Shown here piece by piece: positions 1 to 12,094 of a DNA stretch of 64,000 nt. The notes beneath the pieces were generated by a model, which was given only the letters and a program-made list of their open reading frames with translations, searched no databases and was not told the origin of the DNA. The stretch covers positions 1,302,001-1,366,000 of the forward strand of contig JBCAQO010000004.1 in NCBI GenBank assembly GCA_039111635.1. The letters are read 5' to 3'. Each line of letters opens with the position of its first letter. The first letter of the stretch is position 1. This DNA is from Heterobasidion occidentale. Its lineage: Eukaryota > Basidiomycota > Agaricomycetes > Russulales > Bondarzewiaceae. The position numbers were made by a program, and so were the translations under genes.

Positions 1-1176
1 TCAGGAAGACGAGAAAAACAAGCTATAGACAGAACAAACCGCGTGAGCCGTCCATGTCGCCTTCCCATTGATTCAAGACTTTCCGACCCTTCGTCATGTG
101 ATCCTCGATGCTACCGCGACCCCCGATGCTCTTGCGCGCAGACGAGATTGACGATGTCCGGTCGAAGCCATTGTGCTGGTTCCACCCTATCCCCAACCGT
201 TATCGATTATCTCCTGCATTCTCAGGTATTCCATTTGTCAAGGCAGGCCAGGGCTACACGGAGGTGTGCATCAACAATTTTCTTCTGCACAATTAAATTG
301 AAATATATTAGAAGGGACAGAGTATAAGTATGATATTACTACTCTAAACATCGAGGAAGGGAGATACCTGCAATAAAATTTGAATCAGCATCACATGAAA
401 CATGATAGATGCTCGCGCGAAAGGAAAGAGATCAGACATCCATAGGAAGGTCATAAGGCCCTCATCGCACCGACCGCCCGCCTAGCGACCAGCGCACCAT
501 CTAAAGGATGGCGGCCCACGCTCCGCCAACGCTAATTGGGTTCAACGTGGTATGGAGGGGGAGTGTAGTCGTGCGGCATTGGGGGAGTACTCCATAAAGA
601 GGGTGCTAGAGTGGAAACTGCGAATTTCGGCAATTTTTCATCCGGATACTCGCGCGAGCATATTGAAGAAAAAAACGCGAAGAGGATGATTGCTCACCAC
701 GAAATAGATTGAAAGTTGCATAGATGGAAGGGATGGATAACTGGAGGGGAGGGTAGTTAGTACTGTTGTTCACGGCCTGTGCATCATGATAGTTGAAGAG
801 AAATCAGACGAAATGGCACTGGCAAGTACACTGTGCGTTCCGAAGAACGCGTATCTGTTGCGAACAGACACCTCTAATCCTCGGCATGGTCGTATAGGAC
901 GGGGAAGAGAATATAGTCATCACGGAGATGGGGAGAACATATGCAATGAGAAGACCTAAATGAAACTCACCAAGATGCAGTGAAAGAGGATAGAAAAGAG
1001 GAGATCAAGGAAGAGAGTCGAAGGTGAGAGAGAGAGAAAATTTATACCGGCGCAACGTGGTCTGTGCGCTGCTGACGTAAACCGCGGGAACCCTTGCGCA
1101 TCCAGCAGGCGCCGGCCGTTCTCGTCAACCACGACGACGCCTAGCATTCACCGCATTTTTTTTTCCTGCAAAGATA
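1..1176. other. Intergenic start of window, no gene recognised
   Basis: Only short overlapping ORFs without family resemblance, many of them opening on non-ATG codons. The last 200 bases contain purine-rich GAGAGAGA runs and a T tract just before the first gene, fitting its promoter and leader. Confidence 0.5.
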
Positions 1177-2884
1177 TTGAGCCCAGCCATGCCCAGGGTA
1201 TTTGTGGAAGTAACGCGTTCAGGTGTTCCCCAGCGCCGCACACGATCATCACACGAAATCATCGATGTCGACTTACTCGATGACGGCGTTATTCATCGCC
1301 CTACTCAGCGGAGGCGGATGGCATCGAGTGTCAGCTCGAGTACTTCTTCGGACGTCATTGTTCTCGATAGTGACGATGAGCAATCTGCATCCTCGCAGAA
1401 CCTCACAACGCGGCCGCGACGCTCAGGTGCGCATATTCACCTTCATAGACGTAGCAATCTTCTCATTGACATCAGGCGCACGACTCATCTCTCCACCACC
1501 ACCCTTACCGAACCTATCTACGCCACCTGTGCCTCTCATTGAAGAGCACCATCGACTGCACACGACCCCCGGCCCTCCACCCCAGCCCCCTACATTTGGT
1601 CTCGTGCGACCAAACGAGCATCCCTTTGAATTTGAAGTATCATTAGGGCCTCGTAGAATTCATGCTCTTCCCCGACCCACACCTGTTAGGCCACCGCCCC
1701 CACCAGCTCCAGCTCCCCCTTCCCACCATGTCCCGAACATGGGCTTCGGTGGCGCGATCTTGTCTCTGAACCGCCAAAACGCCATTGAACAGCGCCTTGA
1801 ACAGGAACGCAGTCGTGATCGTCAGTTAGCTCGCATGCATAACATCTTCCGCCGCGTGTCGAGTTACCTTCCGTATTGGCGATCGGTTATCGACCGTGGT
1901 GAAGCGGATGAGCTTCTAGACGCCGCCTTGGCCGAATCGTTGATAGATCCCGTCTGGGGAGACGTAACAGGTTTATCTGATGACGGCGATGCCTTTGGTT
2001 CACATTTCCGTCGCGTTCAGCAGAGCTACAAATCCATTTACACGCACCCCTTGCCGCCTCCTGAAGGTTTCACGCACAATTTTGCTCATTCGGTCCCGAA
2101 ATCTTCGCCTGCCGATGTGATCGTGCTTGATGAAGACGAGCCAAGCGCGAGTGCGTCTGGGGCCTCAAGCAGTTGCGACGTCAGCATGATGCTCGTGTGT
2201 GCCAACTGCCTAGATCCACTCTATCTAGCGGGCGGGGCGTTATCAGACGAGGAGAGGGCCAAGAGCAAGGTATGGGGTCTGAGGTGTGGGCATATGCTAG
2301 ATGGCAAATGCGTGGCCAAGCTCATGCAACCCTTGGAGCTCGAGAAGGATGGCGTCGAGCTCGGACATGGCAGACCATGTGACGAAGAGGTCAGCAAGGG
2401 GAAAGGAAAGTCGAAAGCAAGAACTTCCTCTAAAGAGGCTATCTCAGACAACTCGATTGGATCGACTCTCCCCATCGCAATGCAGGAGCATACTACTCAA
2501 TCGAATACGGCTTCAAATTCTGTACGCTCACGTCTTCGCCCTCGTAATACGGCTGGACTTGTTTCGCACGCTTCTGCGCCTTCGTCTGGGAGAGACACTC
2601 GCTCCCTTTCTTCGGCCAACCCACCCCAAACCCCCATTGGTCGTCACCGTCCTCATCCAAGACCAGCATACTCTGTGTACGGTCCGTCCAGTCCTGCCAC
2701 ACCTTCATCCGGCTCAAGTGCCCGCGCAAAAGGCAAGGGCAAGGTCATTGCGCCTCGCATCGAGGCGGAACACGAATGGCGCTGCCCCGTGCCCAAGTGC
2801 GGGCACCTGCATTCAAGCATCAATGTCGAAGGAAAGGGGTGGATGATGGATGAAAACAGGGGTGCAGTTGGCGTATTTGCGTAA
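1177..2884 (+). CDS. RING-type E3 ubiquitin ligase candidate with SUMO-interacting motifs (STUbL-like)
   Basis: Two exons, 1177..1426 and 1476..2884, joined by a 49-nt intron (gtgcgc...catcag) that keeps phase, give 552 residues. The N-terminal half is proline- and serine-rich and carries three acidic-flanked hydrophobic cores of the SUMO-interacting type: IIDVDLL (about residue 28), VIVLDSDDE (about 60) and VIVLDEDE (about 297). A RING-like zinc site follows: CANC near residue 325, RCGHMLDGKC near 354, and CPVPKCGH near 520. Between the last two parts lies a basic, serine-rich insert of roughly 150 residues. One zinc ligand of a standard C3HC4 RING is not obvious. Proteins that combine SIMs with a RING ubiquitinate SUMO-modified nuclear proteins (Slx8/RNF4 class), so that role is inferred here, not shown. 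The stop at 2882 overlaps a possible donor (gtaagg); splicing to 2946 would add a tail without recognisable features. Confidence 0.7.
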
Positions 2885-3784
2885 GGTATGTTCTGCGTCT
2901 TGCCGCTCAGCCAGGTCAATGGAGTCATATTTTGTTCTTACACAGACCAATGATGGTGTGTCCGCTCTCGCTTGGCTGTTTGGTCCACATCACACCGCAG
3001 ATTTCTTGGTTGCCATACTGGCAGCAGTTCGAGCAATATAATATATTTTTCTCACTCGTCATCGACTTTACTGTAATCACACCAACACAGCTTGAGTAGG
3101 TAAGTGTCAGAACTGTTCCTGTGGCCATCGGCCACCATTGCGCTGTTTGCTTGTGCTCCTGGGGTCAGTGCGCTCTCGGTGAACATCTACTTATTCAGGC
3201 AACGTCTACCGGCGCGCCAGGACGAGAAGGTTGTCTCTCTATTCGCTGCTACCATCCTTGTGCCACGTCAGATGAATTTCCGCCGCGCCCGAATCGCCTC
3301 CCACTACGGGAACTCTTGAGCCCGTCTGCTTATCTTCGCTCTGAGGTATAGTATGCCTATCTATCTTCTTTCATCAGTGAGGTTGACGTGCGTGGCCCTG
3401 GCACATGCCCTTCTCTGATTATCATATTGTTATATCTATATTACTCGCTAGCACAGAACTTTCAATTGCAACGCTCTCATGTATAGCATCTTGAGGACCG
3501 TAAATGGAAAAGTGTCCTCGTTCTTTCGACAAAAGTCATTGTCCTTACTACTCTTGGCCGGATTCTAGAATTGAAGCAAGTCGCAAGCTTTCGGTTCGTG
3601 ATGGTGGTACGAGGATATCGACGGTCTGTCACGTATAAGTATCGCCAGTAGAGTGATAGTCTGTCCCGTTCATTTCCACTGGGTGTTTTTCGGACTTCTC
3701 CCAAGCCATTAGTCTGACGTCATGCCGTTCACACTCCGATCCGTGGTGACCGCTTCCGTCTGTCGTCGTTTATCTCTGTTCAAG
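2885..3784. other. Intergenic region
   Basis: Holds the 3' end of the RING gene and the promoter of the aldo-keto reductase. A short Cys-rich frame around 3121-3351 was considered as an extra exon but shows no convincing splice or family support. Confidence 0.4.
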
Positions 3785-5118
3785 ATGTCCACTTTGACGT
3801 TACAATCCAAGCTGAAAGTGAAGTCTTTTTTTCGATACTGTATGGGAATTTACAACGCTCACATGCAGATATCATTTTTGTTGGGCTAGCGTAGTTGCGC
3901 GATGGAAACGAAATCCCGTTGCTTGGTTTCGGTACGCCGCCAAAGCATCGAAATCGTGGCCAAGCATCCTTATTTCTGATGTCTGCACAGGCACGTATGA
4001 ACTGTTGGGAAAGGATGCGTATAAATCAGTGACATGGGCTTTGGAGGTGAGCAAGTCATTCTCGACGTCGGTCGAGAACTCATTCAGCGCTTATCGCCAC
4101 AGGCAGGCTATCGTCACATTGTCTGTTGATGATCACAGTCTCTAAAGTCGATCTCTCGCACTGACGATGATGCATTCGTGCACAGGACTCCGCGACATGG
4201 TACGAAAACGAGGCAGAATGCGGTCAAGCCATCCGTGACTTCTGTACCCGTACTAGCACCCCGCGCTCCGAAATATTCTACACTACAAAACTGAAATACA
4301 ACGCAGGTCTCGCCGCGACTACGAAAGCGATTCAATTCTCGTTGGATGCTTGCGGACTTGGTTATATTGACCTGTATCTGATTCATGGGCCGTGGGGCGG
4401 TCCGCGAATGAGGAAGGAAGCCTGGGAGGCTATTTTACTTGCACAGAAGGAGGGCAAGCTGAAGAGCGTGGGAGTCAGCACATTTGGGGTCAGACACCTG
4501 AAAGAACTGGCGGATGCGGGATTAGACACACCTACCGTTCATCAGGTGCGTTTCCAGGTTATAATCAGAATATTTCAAAGGACACTAATCGTTTTGCAGA
4601 TTGACCTCCATCCATTCATGGCTCGCACAGAAATTGTAGCATACTGCAAAGAACACGAGATCGCGCTAGAGGTATGGCCCTTTCCGGATTATGTTGACGG
4701 GCATCTATCAGCTGGTTCGTTCTTTCAATAGGCCTGGGCGTCGCTAGCTCGGGGGATGCGAATGTCTCATCCATCGATTGTCAAACTGGCCAATAAATAC
4801 AACAAGGAGCCGGCTCATATATTTCTACGCTATTCGCTGCAAAAAGTAGTGCTCGTTTCACGTACCATGTCATCGCGATAAGTGATCTTAGCCCTACTTT
4901 CTTCAGGGCTACATTCCATTGGTCAAGTCGGCATCACAGAATCGGATAGTATCCAACGCACAACTGTACGACTTCTCGCTGGAAGAGGAAGATATGACTC
5001 ACCTAAACAGTCTAAACGAGAGTGCGTAACGATCATCATACATCGCTGTACTCTGAGGGATATGCTGATGCTCCTCACAGACTTGGTGACCGACTGGGAC
5101 CCTACGGACAGCCCATGA
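3785..5118 (+). CDS. Aldo-keto reductase (NADPH-dependent oxidoreductase, DKG/xylose reductase-like)
   Basis: Nine exons: 3785..3817, 3895..3931, 3991..4046, 4103..4120, 4186..4545, 4600..4671, 4732..4845, 4907..5021 and 5081..5118. They sum to 843 nt, 280 residues, the usual size of a short aldo-keto reductase. The opening DGNEIPLLGFGTYEL is the family N-terminal strand. The catalytic tetrad is complete: Asp49 and Tyr54 in DSATWYENE, Lys83 in TTKLKY and His115 in LIHGPWGG. The cofactor-side segment IPLVKSASQNRI is also present. The family reduces aldehydes, ketones or sugars with NADPH in a TIM barrel in the cytosol; the substrate here is not predictable. The start is set by the ATG before the first in-phase donor. 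An upstream ATG at 3723 is in another context and less likely. All introns are GT-AG, 54-77 nt. Confidence 0.9.
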
Positions 5119-8100
5119 TAGAACCATGCTGCGCGAATACGTCCCGAATACCAACTTGCTTCTGTGATGTTCGACGAAGACTGCGTTCACAAGTCAGAGA
5201 ATTATGTATTCTGGCACAACTATCTGTATTGTGTTGACAATGACGATATCCATGTGCTCAAATCCCTGTAACTCCCATGAGAAGTGCGAATTCTGACCGA
5301 GTTCAGTGAGGTTTATCAGGAATATGTTCGATTTGTCACGTAGCTCTGGATAATTGGAACATATGGGGTACGTTCATACGCACCAGCCGATCATGGCGAG
5401 AACCGCCTTTGGCTCACTAATGTGATACACAGATGTCTGCCTTTGCTCGCCACTTACGACATTGCGCACGCATGTTGATCTATCCGACACCAAATGGGCA
5501 TTTATACTATGCATATGCTCAATTTGTCCCGTGCACTCCACAGCGAATGTCAAGAATAGATGAGAATCGCTTTTCAATTGAGACAAGACTCTAATTTAGT
5601 ATCCCTTCTTCTCTGTCAAGATCCGTGGAGCCTTATCCAAAACATAACTCTATGATATTGTGGGTGCGTTTGACCATCATGCCTTCAGCTCGATCAATTC
5701 GCATCTTTTCAAGTTTCCTTCCATTCTCTGTCCACGTGCGGAGATACATTACCGGGTTTGAAAGGGAGGCATCTTTCTAGCCCTTCACGTCACTGATGCA
5801 TTGCAATGCGGTCCTGGAATGAATGGCTCGTCAAGTTCCGTGGCCTGTGCCTAGACTACCACAACCTAGATGAAACTTTCACCCCGGCCCGTCTCTGTCA
5901 GGCTTGTCGACGCACCACATTCCATGAACGTGCTAGTGCGCGTCTTTTCCCAAGCCGTAGCCATTCTCTATTCGAGTTCCGGATTTCCGCCTTTACCCCG
6001 CCCGGAGCAAAAGACCGCAATGCGAGACATAGCAAGCAGCCCCGTCACATCGCTGTATTCAAAAATACCAGCACTTGTATCTACTTCGGTAGAGTTTGAA
6101 GGTACGACAGAGTTCGCCTATCGCCAGTCGTTGCTGCAGAGTGTACACAGGGTTTACGAATCGATACACTTTTCATCGCTTTTCGGGAATCCAGCCTGTG
6201 AGCCGCCTTCGTGACGGCACTCATCTCGCTTGAAGCACATCCGACAGCCTGTCTCAGTTGATTTACGACCCGGTCTCTAGGTTGCCATTGGAAAAGCATC
6301 TGACCATCGGTTTCGCCAGCACAGAATGATCAATCAGGGGGATATCTCTTCAGTTGCAACTGGAGTGGTGCAGAAATTGCACACATCTAGGCTGTAATGG
6401 CTTGGCCTGACGACTTGAGCCTGTGCCAGAAGGTCTGAAAGAAAGGTGATGAGCGTGAACGCCATGACAGACAATACCCGCACTACCGAGAGCTTGAGGC
6501 CTGAGCCCTGAATTCGACTCAAACGGACCTCAACAGCATGGCGTCTTGTAGGTGTCACCTCAAAGGAAGCACATATTGATAACTTTTCAGTGAGAAGATA
6601 TGTACACCTGATTACAGGATGAATCGACAATGGCAGTCAGTCCGTTCCAAACCGTCACATGCCGCGGACTTGTCGGAGTACCAAGAATCTTCAGGCCCCG
6701 CAAGTGTGCGACACATCTCCTCCATGGTCTCAGTTTCACCCTGCCTGTTTAACATGCTCTTCTCTGCATTATACTGTTTAACAGCATGATGTCTGTTCTC
6801 AGTCAGGAGAAGAACAATTGTATCCTCGGATCTTCCCGCAAAGAGCGTAGGAGGGTCGTCGGATAAGACCGAGCGGGGGCCGAAGTCTGAGGTGAGCTCT
6901 GTTGCCCAGAAAGAAAAGCCTCCGACTGTTGTTGCTTCGGATTCTTCCATTGCGGCACTAGGCCATCTCTCGGAATTAAGACTAGCTTTTCTCGTTTCCT
7001 CTCTTTCCGAACTTTCTAAGTACGTGAAATGATAGATTATTTTGAGGTTGCTTACGGCTTGTCAGTAGTAGGGCTCCTACCACCAGCCTGTGGTCATCTC
7101 GAAATCATCTCATCTATCTCTCTGCCGCTTCTGCTACACGAGTGTTCCGCTCCCTGAGCGGCTTAAATTTTCTTGCTCATGAGGTAAGGCTGACATATCT
7201 TTTGACCCTTCCGTTTTCGTAGTTATCGAATCGCGTCTCTCCGGCAAAGTAAGCTCCGATTTTATCTCTTCTTTTCCATAGTGGCTTTCGTGCGGCTTTG
7301 CTGAAAGATCTAGGAGATCCTGGGTCATCTATAGCAAGCATATTTCCTGGAACATACGAAACACTGAAGGTGTGTGTATGACATATACACACCAACCCTT
7401 GTTTTGACGGTCTTCTACGTTTGGGACTCCCGTCTTCTCAGCCTGACGAGGACCACCGATTCTCTCTTATCTCATCGATCATCGGCCGCACGTCTCGGGC
7501 TCATCCGATGACAATCGGAGTCTCTCTCTCACACGCCAGACCATGCTCCCTTTCAATGCAATGGCAGACTTGGCGAATACAGAATCTTGCTATTCACAGG
7601 CTCTTGCACCTTTTTGGTCGGAGGCGACCTCTTCTCAGCATCACTCACGCAGATGCTAACATATCAAAACAGATGCAGGCTGTGTCAAAGGTCTCTCCAT
7701 CTCTGAGGTACGCTCTCTAAAATTAGCAGAGAACAAATTCGACATGCTATCCGGCTCCAATGCATTGCAACCCCCGAAAATTACTGCTGGACAGATATGC
7801 GGCTCTTCTGGCATTAGCGATTCTCATTTTCTCCTCAAGACAAATTTGATCTAGCTTGGCAAGATTTTAGGAGTACGGCGGCCCGGCGGTAAGAGCCCCA
7901 ATGTATGCGCTTCTTTCTAATGATATCACGGCAGCCTCGAGGTCAAGCTGTTCCGTGACACACGCCATTCACATCGAATTGTAGATACCTAGAGGTGTTT
8001 GATAGGCTTTGGAGTCTTTGCCGGCCCAGGCTAGCGCATGCACGTCTCGTGGACCTGATGCTGTATCCCCTTCCGCCGGTACACATGCATCACTCTGGTC

Positions 8101-11100
8101 CATGGCCATGCCTCCACACATCGACTTCCCTTCATTCCCTATATTCCCTTTCGATCGACAACGCGCGTTTGGCCCTCGATTCAAAGCAGTCGCAGGATCC
8201 TTTTCAGAGGTGGGTCCGTCGTGATCCTCATGGAGATTTCGATGTCAGCCCGGGATACATGCGCTAACATACACAATACGGAAGCAACTGCACCGTCTGC
8301 TTTAGTCCCTCAACGCATGAATGTCTTGCATGCGATGCTAATCTTGCTCTGGCCTGCTTGTGAACCACCTTCCTGTATGTACCACAGCCTACGCACGAAA
8401 TCATTTTTTCCTGCTCCCCACATCGCTACACAGCAATCCCTGTATTATTTCGAACAGAGGCTCTCAGAAATGCACGGTGTCCACGCCCATTCTGCTGTGT
8501 AAGCCTCCCCCGTCAGGCCGAAGGTCCGCGCGGGATACATTCCCTGACAGGCTTTCACCTGTCGACACATTAGCCGATCGCATGCCTTCGGTCTGATGTT
8601 ACTTATTGGGTCCATATTAAAAAAGCGGGAGGCTGCACCCCTGTGCGCCGTGCTCTGGGATCGACAACATTACGAGATGTCAGAATCTGCCAACGTGGAA
8701 TGAATGGAGCAGAGAACCTGGGTCCTCGAGCGGTGACAATAGGCGTAAGTATAGATGTATATGGTTTTTGGATTGAATATGACTAAATATGTCTCATGCA
8801 TGTGTTGATCCCAAAGAAATTGCGCCTTGTCGCGAAGAGATTGCAGTTCAGCACATGCTGCTGCGCGACGAAGAGGGTTTTTGGACATCTCAACCAACGC
8901 GTTACCGAGTCCCATCTTCTGACTTCGTCAATTCAAATGCTTGGTCAGGGACAGAATTTAGCCAGAATGGATCCGTCCGAAGACTTCTGCAGTCCACACA
9001 ACAGCTGTGCCGGCGGGTTTGAACGCCTTGAGACACAGAGAACTGGGAAGCTCCACGGATTCACAGGTGTCCGCTTATGGAAGACGCGGAGCGCCGACTG
9101 CCCAAGAACAGCCGCTCGACGTGGGCAGAAATCGCCTCTCTGGTTCTGGTTGTGAGAGCAAAGTCGACGTCGTTGATCGAGTTCGAAGTTCGAAGCTGGT
9201 ACTGGCATATGGAAATGCGCCCGTTGCAGCGATGCAGATTCAAATCCAGAAACGTGTGGGGAAAGAAACCATGAGTTCGAAGGCGGTGTCTTGATACAAG
9301 TGGTCTCCACTTACTTGATGCGATCACCGTGTGTCCGTTTAGGGGCATAAGGCTCAGCACACTATGATAATGCTGATCGATTAGGGTTAGGTTGACCTGC
9401 CTATGGAACTAACTGAACATATTGGCAACAGCATTCACGGCGGATGAGTCCGAGATGACATGAAAGCCCTTCGAAGTGATCCTGCGCTCAGCGCTTATCA
9501 GCAAATCACATCGCCCTTGAGAAGAACGGCCGTGTAATAGAAAATCGTGCGATGGTGTGGCGATGTTGGTTACTTGGCGGTCTTCGGTCTAGGATGCAAC
9601 ATGTAATGTAGATGAATTAGCGGAGTGTGCGCGGGGAACGATCTGCGGTCGACACATCAACACTAGCAATTTCAATGCAATACCACAGCGAGATGAGTGC
9701 GGGCGCCGTACAACGCTCGTAAAAGCCCTGACGCTGGGAGCGCTCAGCGCACCCCACCGCGAGCCCGGAGTGTGACAGCGGCTGGAATCGACCGAATACA
9801 CCAATCAGGCAAATCATCCCAGTCAAATTTGGATCTGTAGGGGTGCTGGTAAGAATATCCAGGGATGTATGATCCTCTCTTCTGCGGAGCAGCATTGATG
9901 TGTATTTTGGATACTCGACGTGGAATACTGGGAGCGCTGGCAGATGGGAAACTGTATCGAACGTAAAAGAATTCTGCTTGGGCACCAAAGTCGCAAGCCC
10001 AGTCGTGACGACTGTTGTGAACAAAGTTACTGTTATCGCCTTGGAGCCTTCGGCCTCTGGCGCCACCTGTCGGATGATACTGTGGGATGATGCTGCCATT
10101 GGACAGTGAAAAGTGATCAGAAAATCAACGGCTTGAATTGGAAAACGGGGATCAGTTATGAGGTGCCGAAAAAAGGTTGAGGCTCCTTGCATCGGATAAC
10201 TTACAAGACGATGAGCGCGAGGTCAGGAGGTGGGCAACGGCATAATTGGACAACGCAGGGCAATGCGGCATGCAGAATGCGCTCCAAAGACTATACCTAG
10301 TGCCTTTCAGTCCGCCTTCGCCATATACATGGTGTTCCAAGGGATGCCCTAGCGAGACGAAGAATTTACGACGAACGTCAGCACACGGAGAAACATGAAT
10401 ACCCGTAGCCTCATCGCACACACCTCGGGCGCGATGACACGAAGGCCGAGCACAAAGCGCTAGCCTGGAGGATTCTGCGCCGCTGCTCGGTTGCATGCAG
10501 CCCGGTGTGCGGGCGCGCGCAGAACCAGGCCCCGCGCCTACTTGACTTGCCGAAGCAGGGTGTTGCAAAAGGACGGTGAATGGAAAGGAATGGAACATGT
10601 GAAGTGAACCAAGTCAGATGCCTCGTGATGCCATGACGTCGCTCTCCAAGGCAGGTCATCAGTCGCTATGAGAATTGTGAAATGGCTCGTGCACGCGGCC
10701 ATCCTTCATCGTGGACACGCGTCACTTTGTTCGCCTTCGGGCACAACGCGAACGTCAGGCCTCGAACCTGCGCCGCTGCTCGGTCGCGCGCAGACAGGCA
10801 GCGGACATGATCGGGCCCTGAATCAGAACCTCGTTCTTGATGCCCATTATAGCATCACAAAGAGGGGAAATGAATAATAGATACCTTACGAAAGGTGAAC
10901 GATGAACAATACGCACCTCCTGATGCCGTGATGTTTGAACCTCAAACGAGAGCCATTGTCATTGATGAATCATAGCCTGTTATCAGGCCGGAGGCCTGTG
11001 CGGAAACCATCTTCTGATCCATCCTGACCCATGGATCCACTACCTGAGCGCAAGACGTCGGCAAGGAGTACATGTACCTGTACCTATGCGACACATCGCA

Positions 11101-12094
11101 GCTAGAAAAAAACAAAAATAGCCATCGAGAATGCCGTCGACACCGAGTGAGGTAGATGCACGGGTACTGTGTCAAGATGTTGATGTTGATGCTGATGGGC
11201 GATCGCATGCACGATACGTTGATGCACCGCGGATGACAGAACACCTCGGGACTGCATCTGGCGCCTACGATCGACGCTGAGCCTAGAGCTCCAATCGAAA
11301 AGCGAGTCCAAGTCCTGGTTCAATCGCTTGAGTAGGTCTTGAATCGGACGCCGCTGCTCGCTCCCGAGTTAGTCGCGTCTGCACCCACGTCCGTCCGTCC
11401 AGCCCCTCTCACCTTCCATGCTGTATGAACCTTCCCGATCCGGCTTCGCACTACAGCGGCACTACGTAACATACGTGCTATACCCGGTGGCACATGACCA
11501 CTGCCAACAAGCAAGTGAGCTCATGCGTTCCGCGTCCCGACGGTTTGAGTACTCACCGTGGAAAGGTTCACGTAGGGTGTCGTAACAGGTGCACAACAAG
11601 ACACCGAGCGATGCCCTGTCATACGTGAGTCACGACACGCGGTCGCGATTGGCGACAAGGTTTGCGCGTTTGATTAGTGGCCTGGTCGCTCGGAGTGCGG
11701 AGATGTAATCTTAGTGAGTAGCTGAGAAAAGTGGACCGTCGGAGGCGGTGAGAAAGAGATTGGGTGAGCTCTGTCATGAGCGTGAGGTCACTGAGTATTG
11801 AGATGGGCTAGCACTTCATTTGGGGGAGCAGCACATTGTGGACAGCCGTAGACGCGCTCGAAGCTGGCAGAAGGCGGCGATCAAGAAGCTTCAGGCAGTG
11901 GAGGTCGTGACACGTGATGCGCGGCGATCTGGGCGGAATGCTACGGGATGTAGGCTGATGTAGGTGGCACTGGGCCGTGGTGTTGCTGAGCGCTGAGCCT
12001 CGGAGGGAGGAGCGAACGAGCAGGGGAGACATCCGCAGAGGACATTGAAATAGAACTGCCCGTGCCGGTGCATCATGTCTTATTCTCCCCCATC
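5119..12094. other. Gene-poor 7-kb region
   Basis: No ORF here resembles a known family. The longest ATG-started frames are 6612..6950 on the minus strand (112 residues, no domain) and 9617..10099 on the minus strand (160 residues, with a hydrophobic stretch VTLFTTVVTTGLATLV near its start); neither has splice or family support. Short echoes occur: TGCGCCGCTGCTCGGT appears near 10475 and 10765, with a shorter form near 11350. The peptide string PACEPPS is encoded near 6195 and again near 8350. A decayed repeat or lost genes could explain this, but no terminal repeats or target-site duplications were seen. Confidence 0.4.

Noticed and set aside
3084..3351. Cys-rich frame as a further exon of the RING gene
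   Set aside because: The RING protein already has a natural end, and the splice sites needed would be weak.
9381..9391. Telomere-like TTAGGGTTAGG
   Set aside because: Only two units within unique sequence; expected by chance and not a telomere.
9617..10192. 191-codon minus-strand ORF
   Set aside because: The first ATG is at 10099. The hydrophobic stretch is suggestive, but there is no splice pattern or family match, so it is kept only as a remark.
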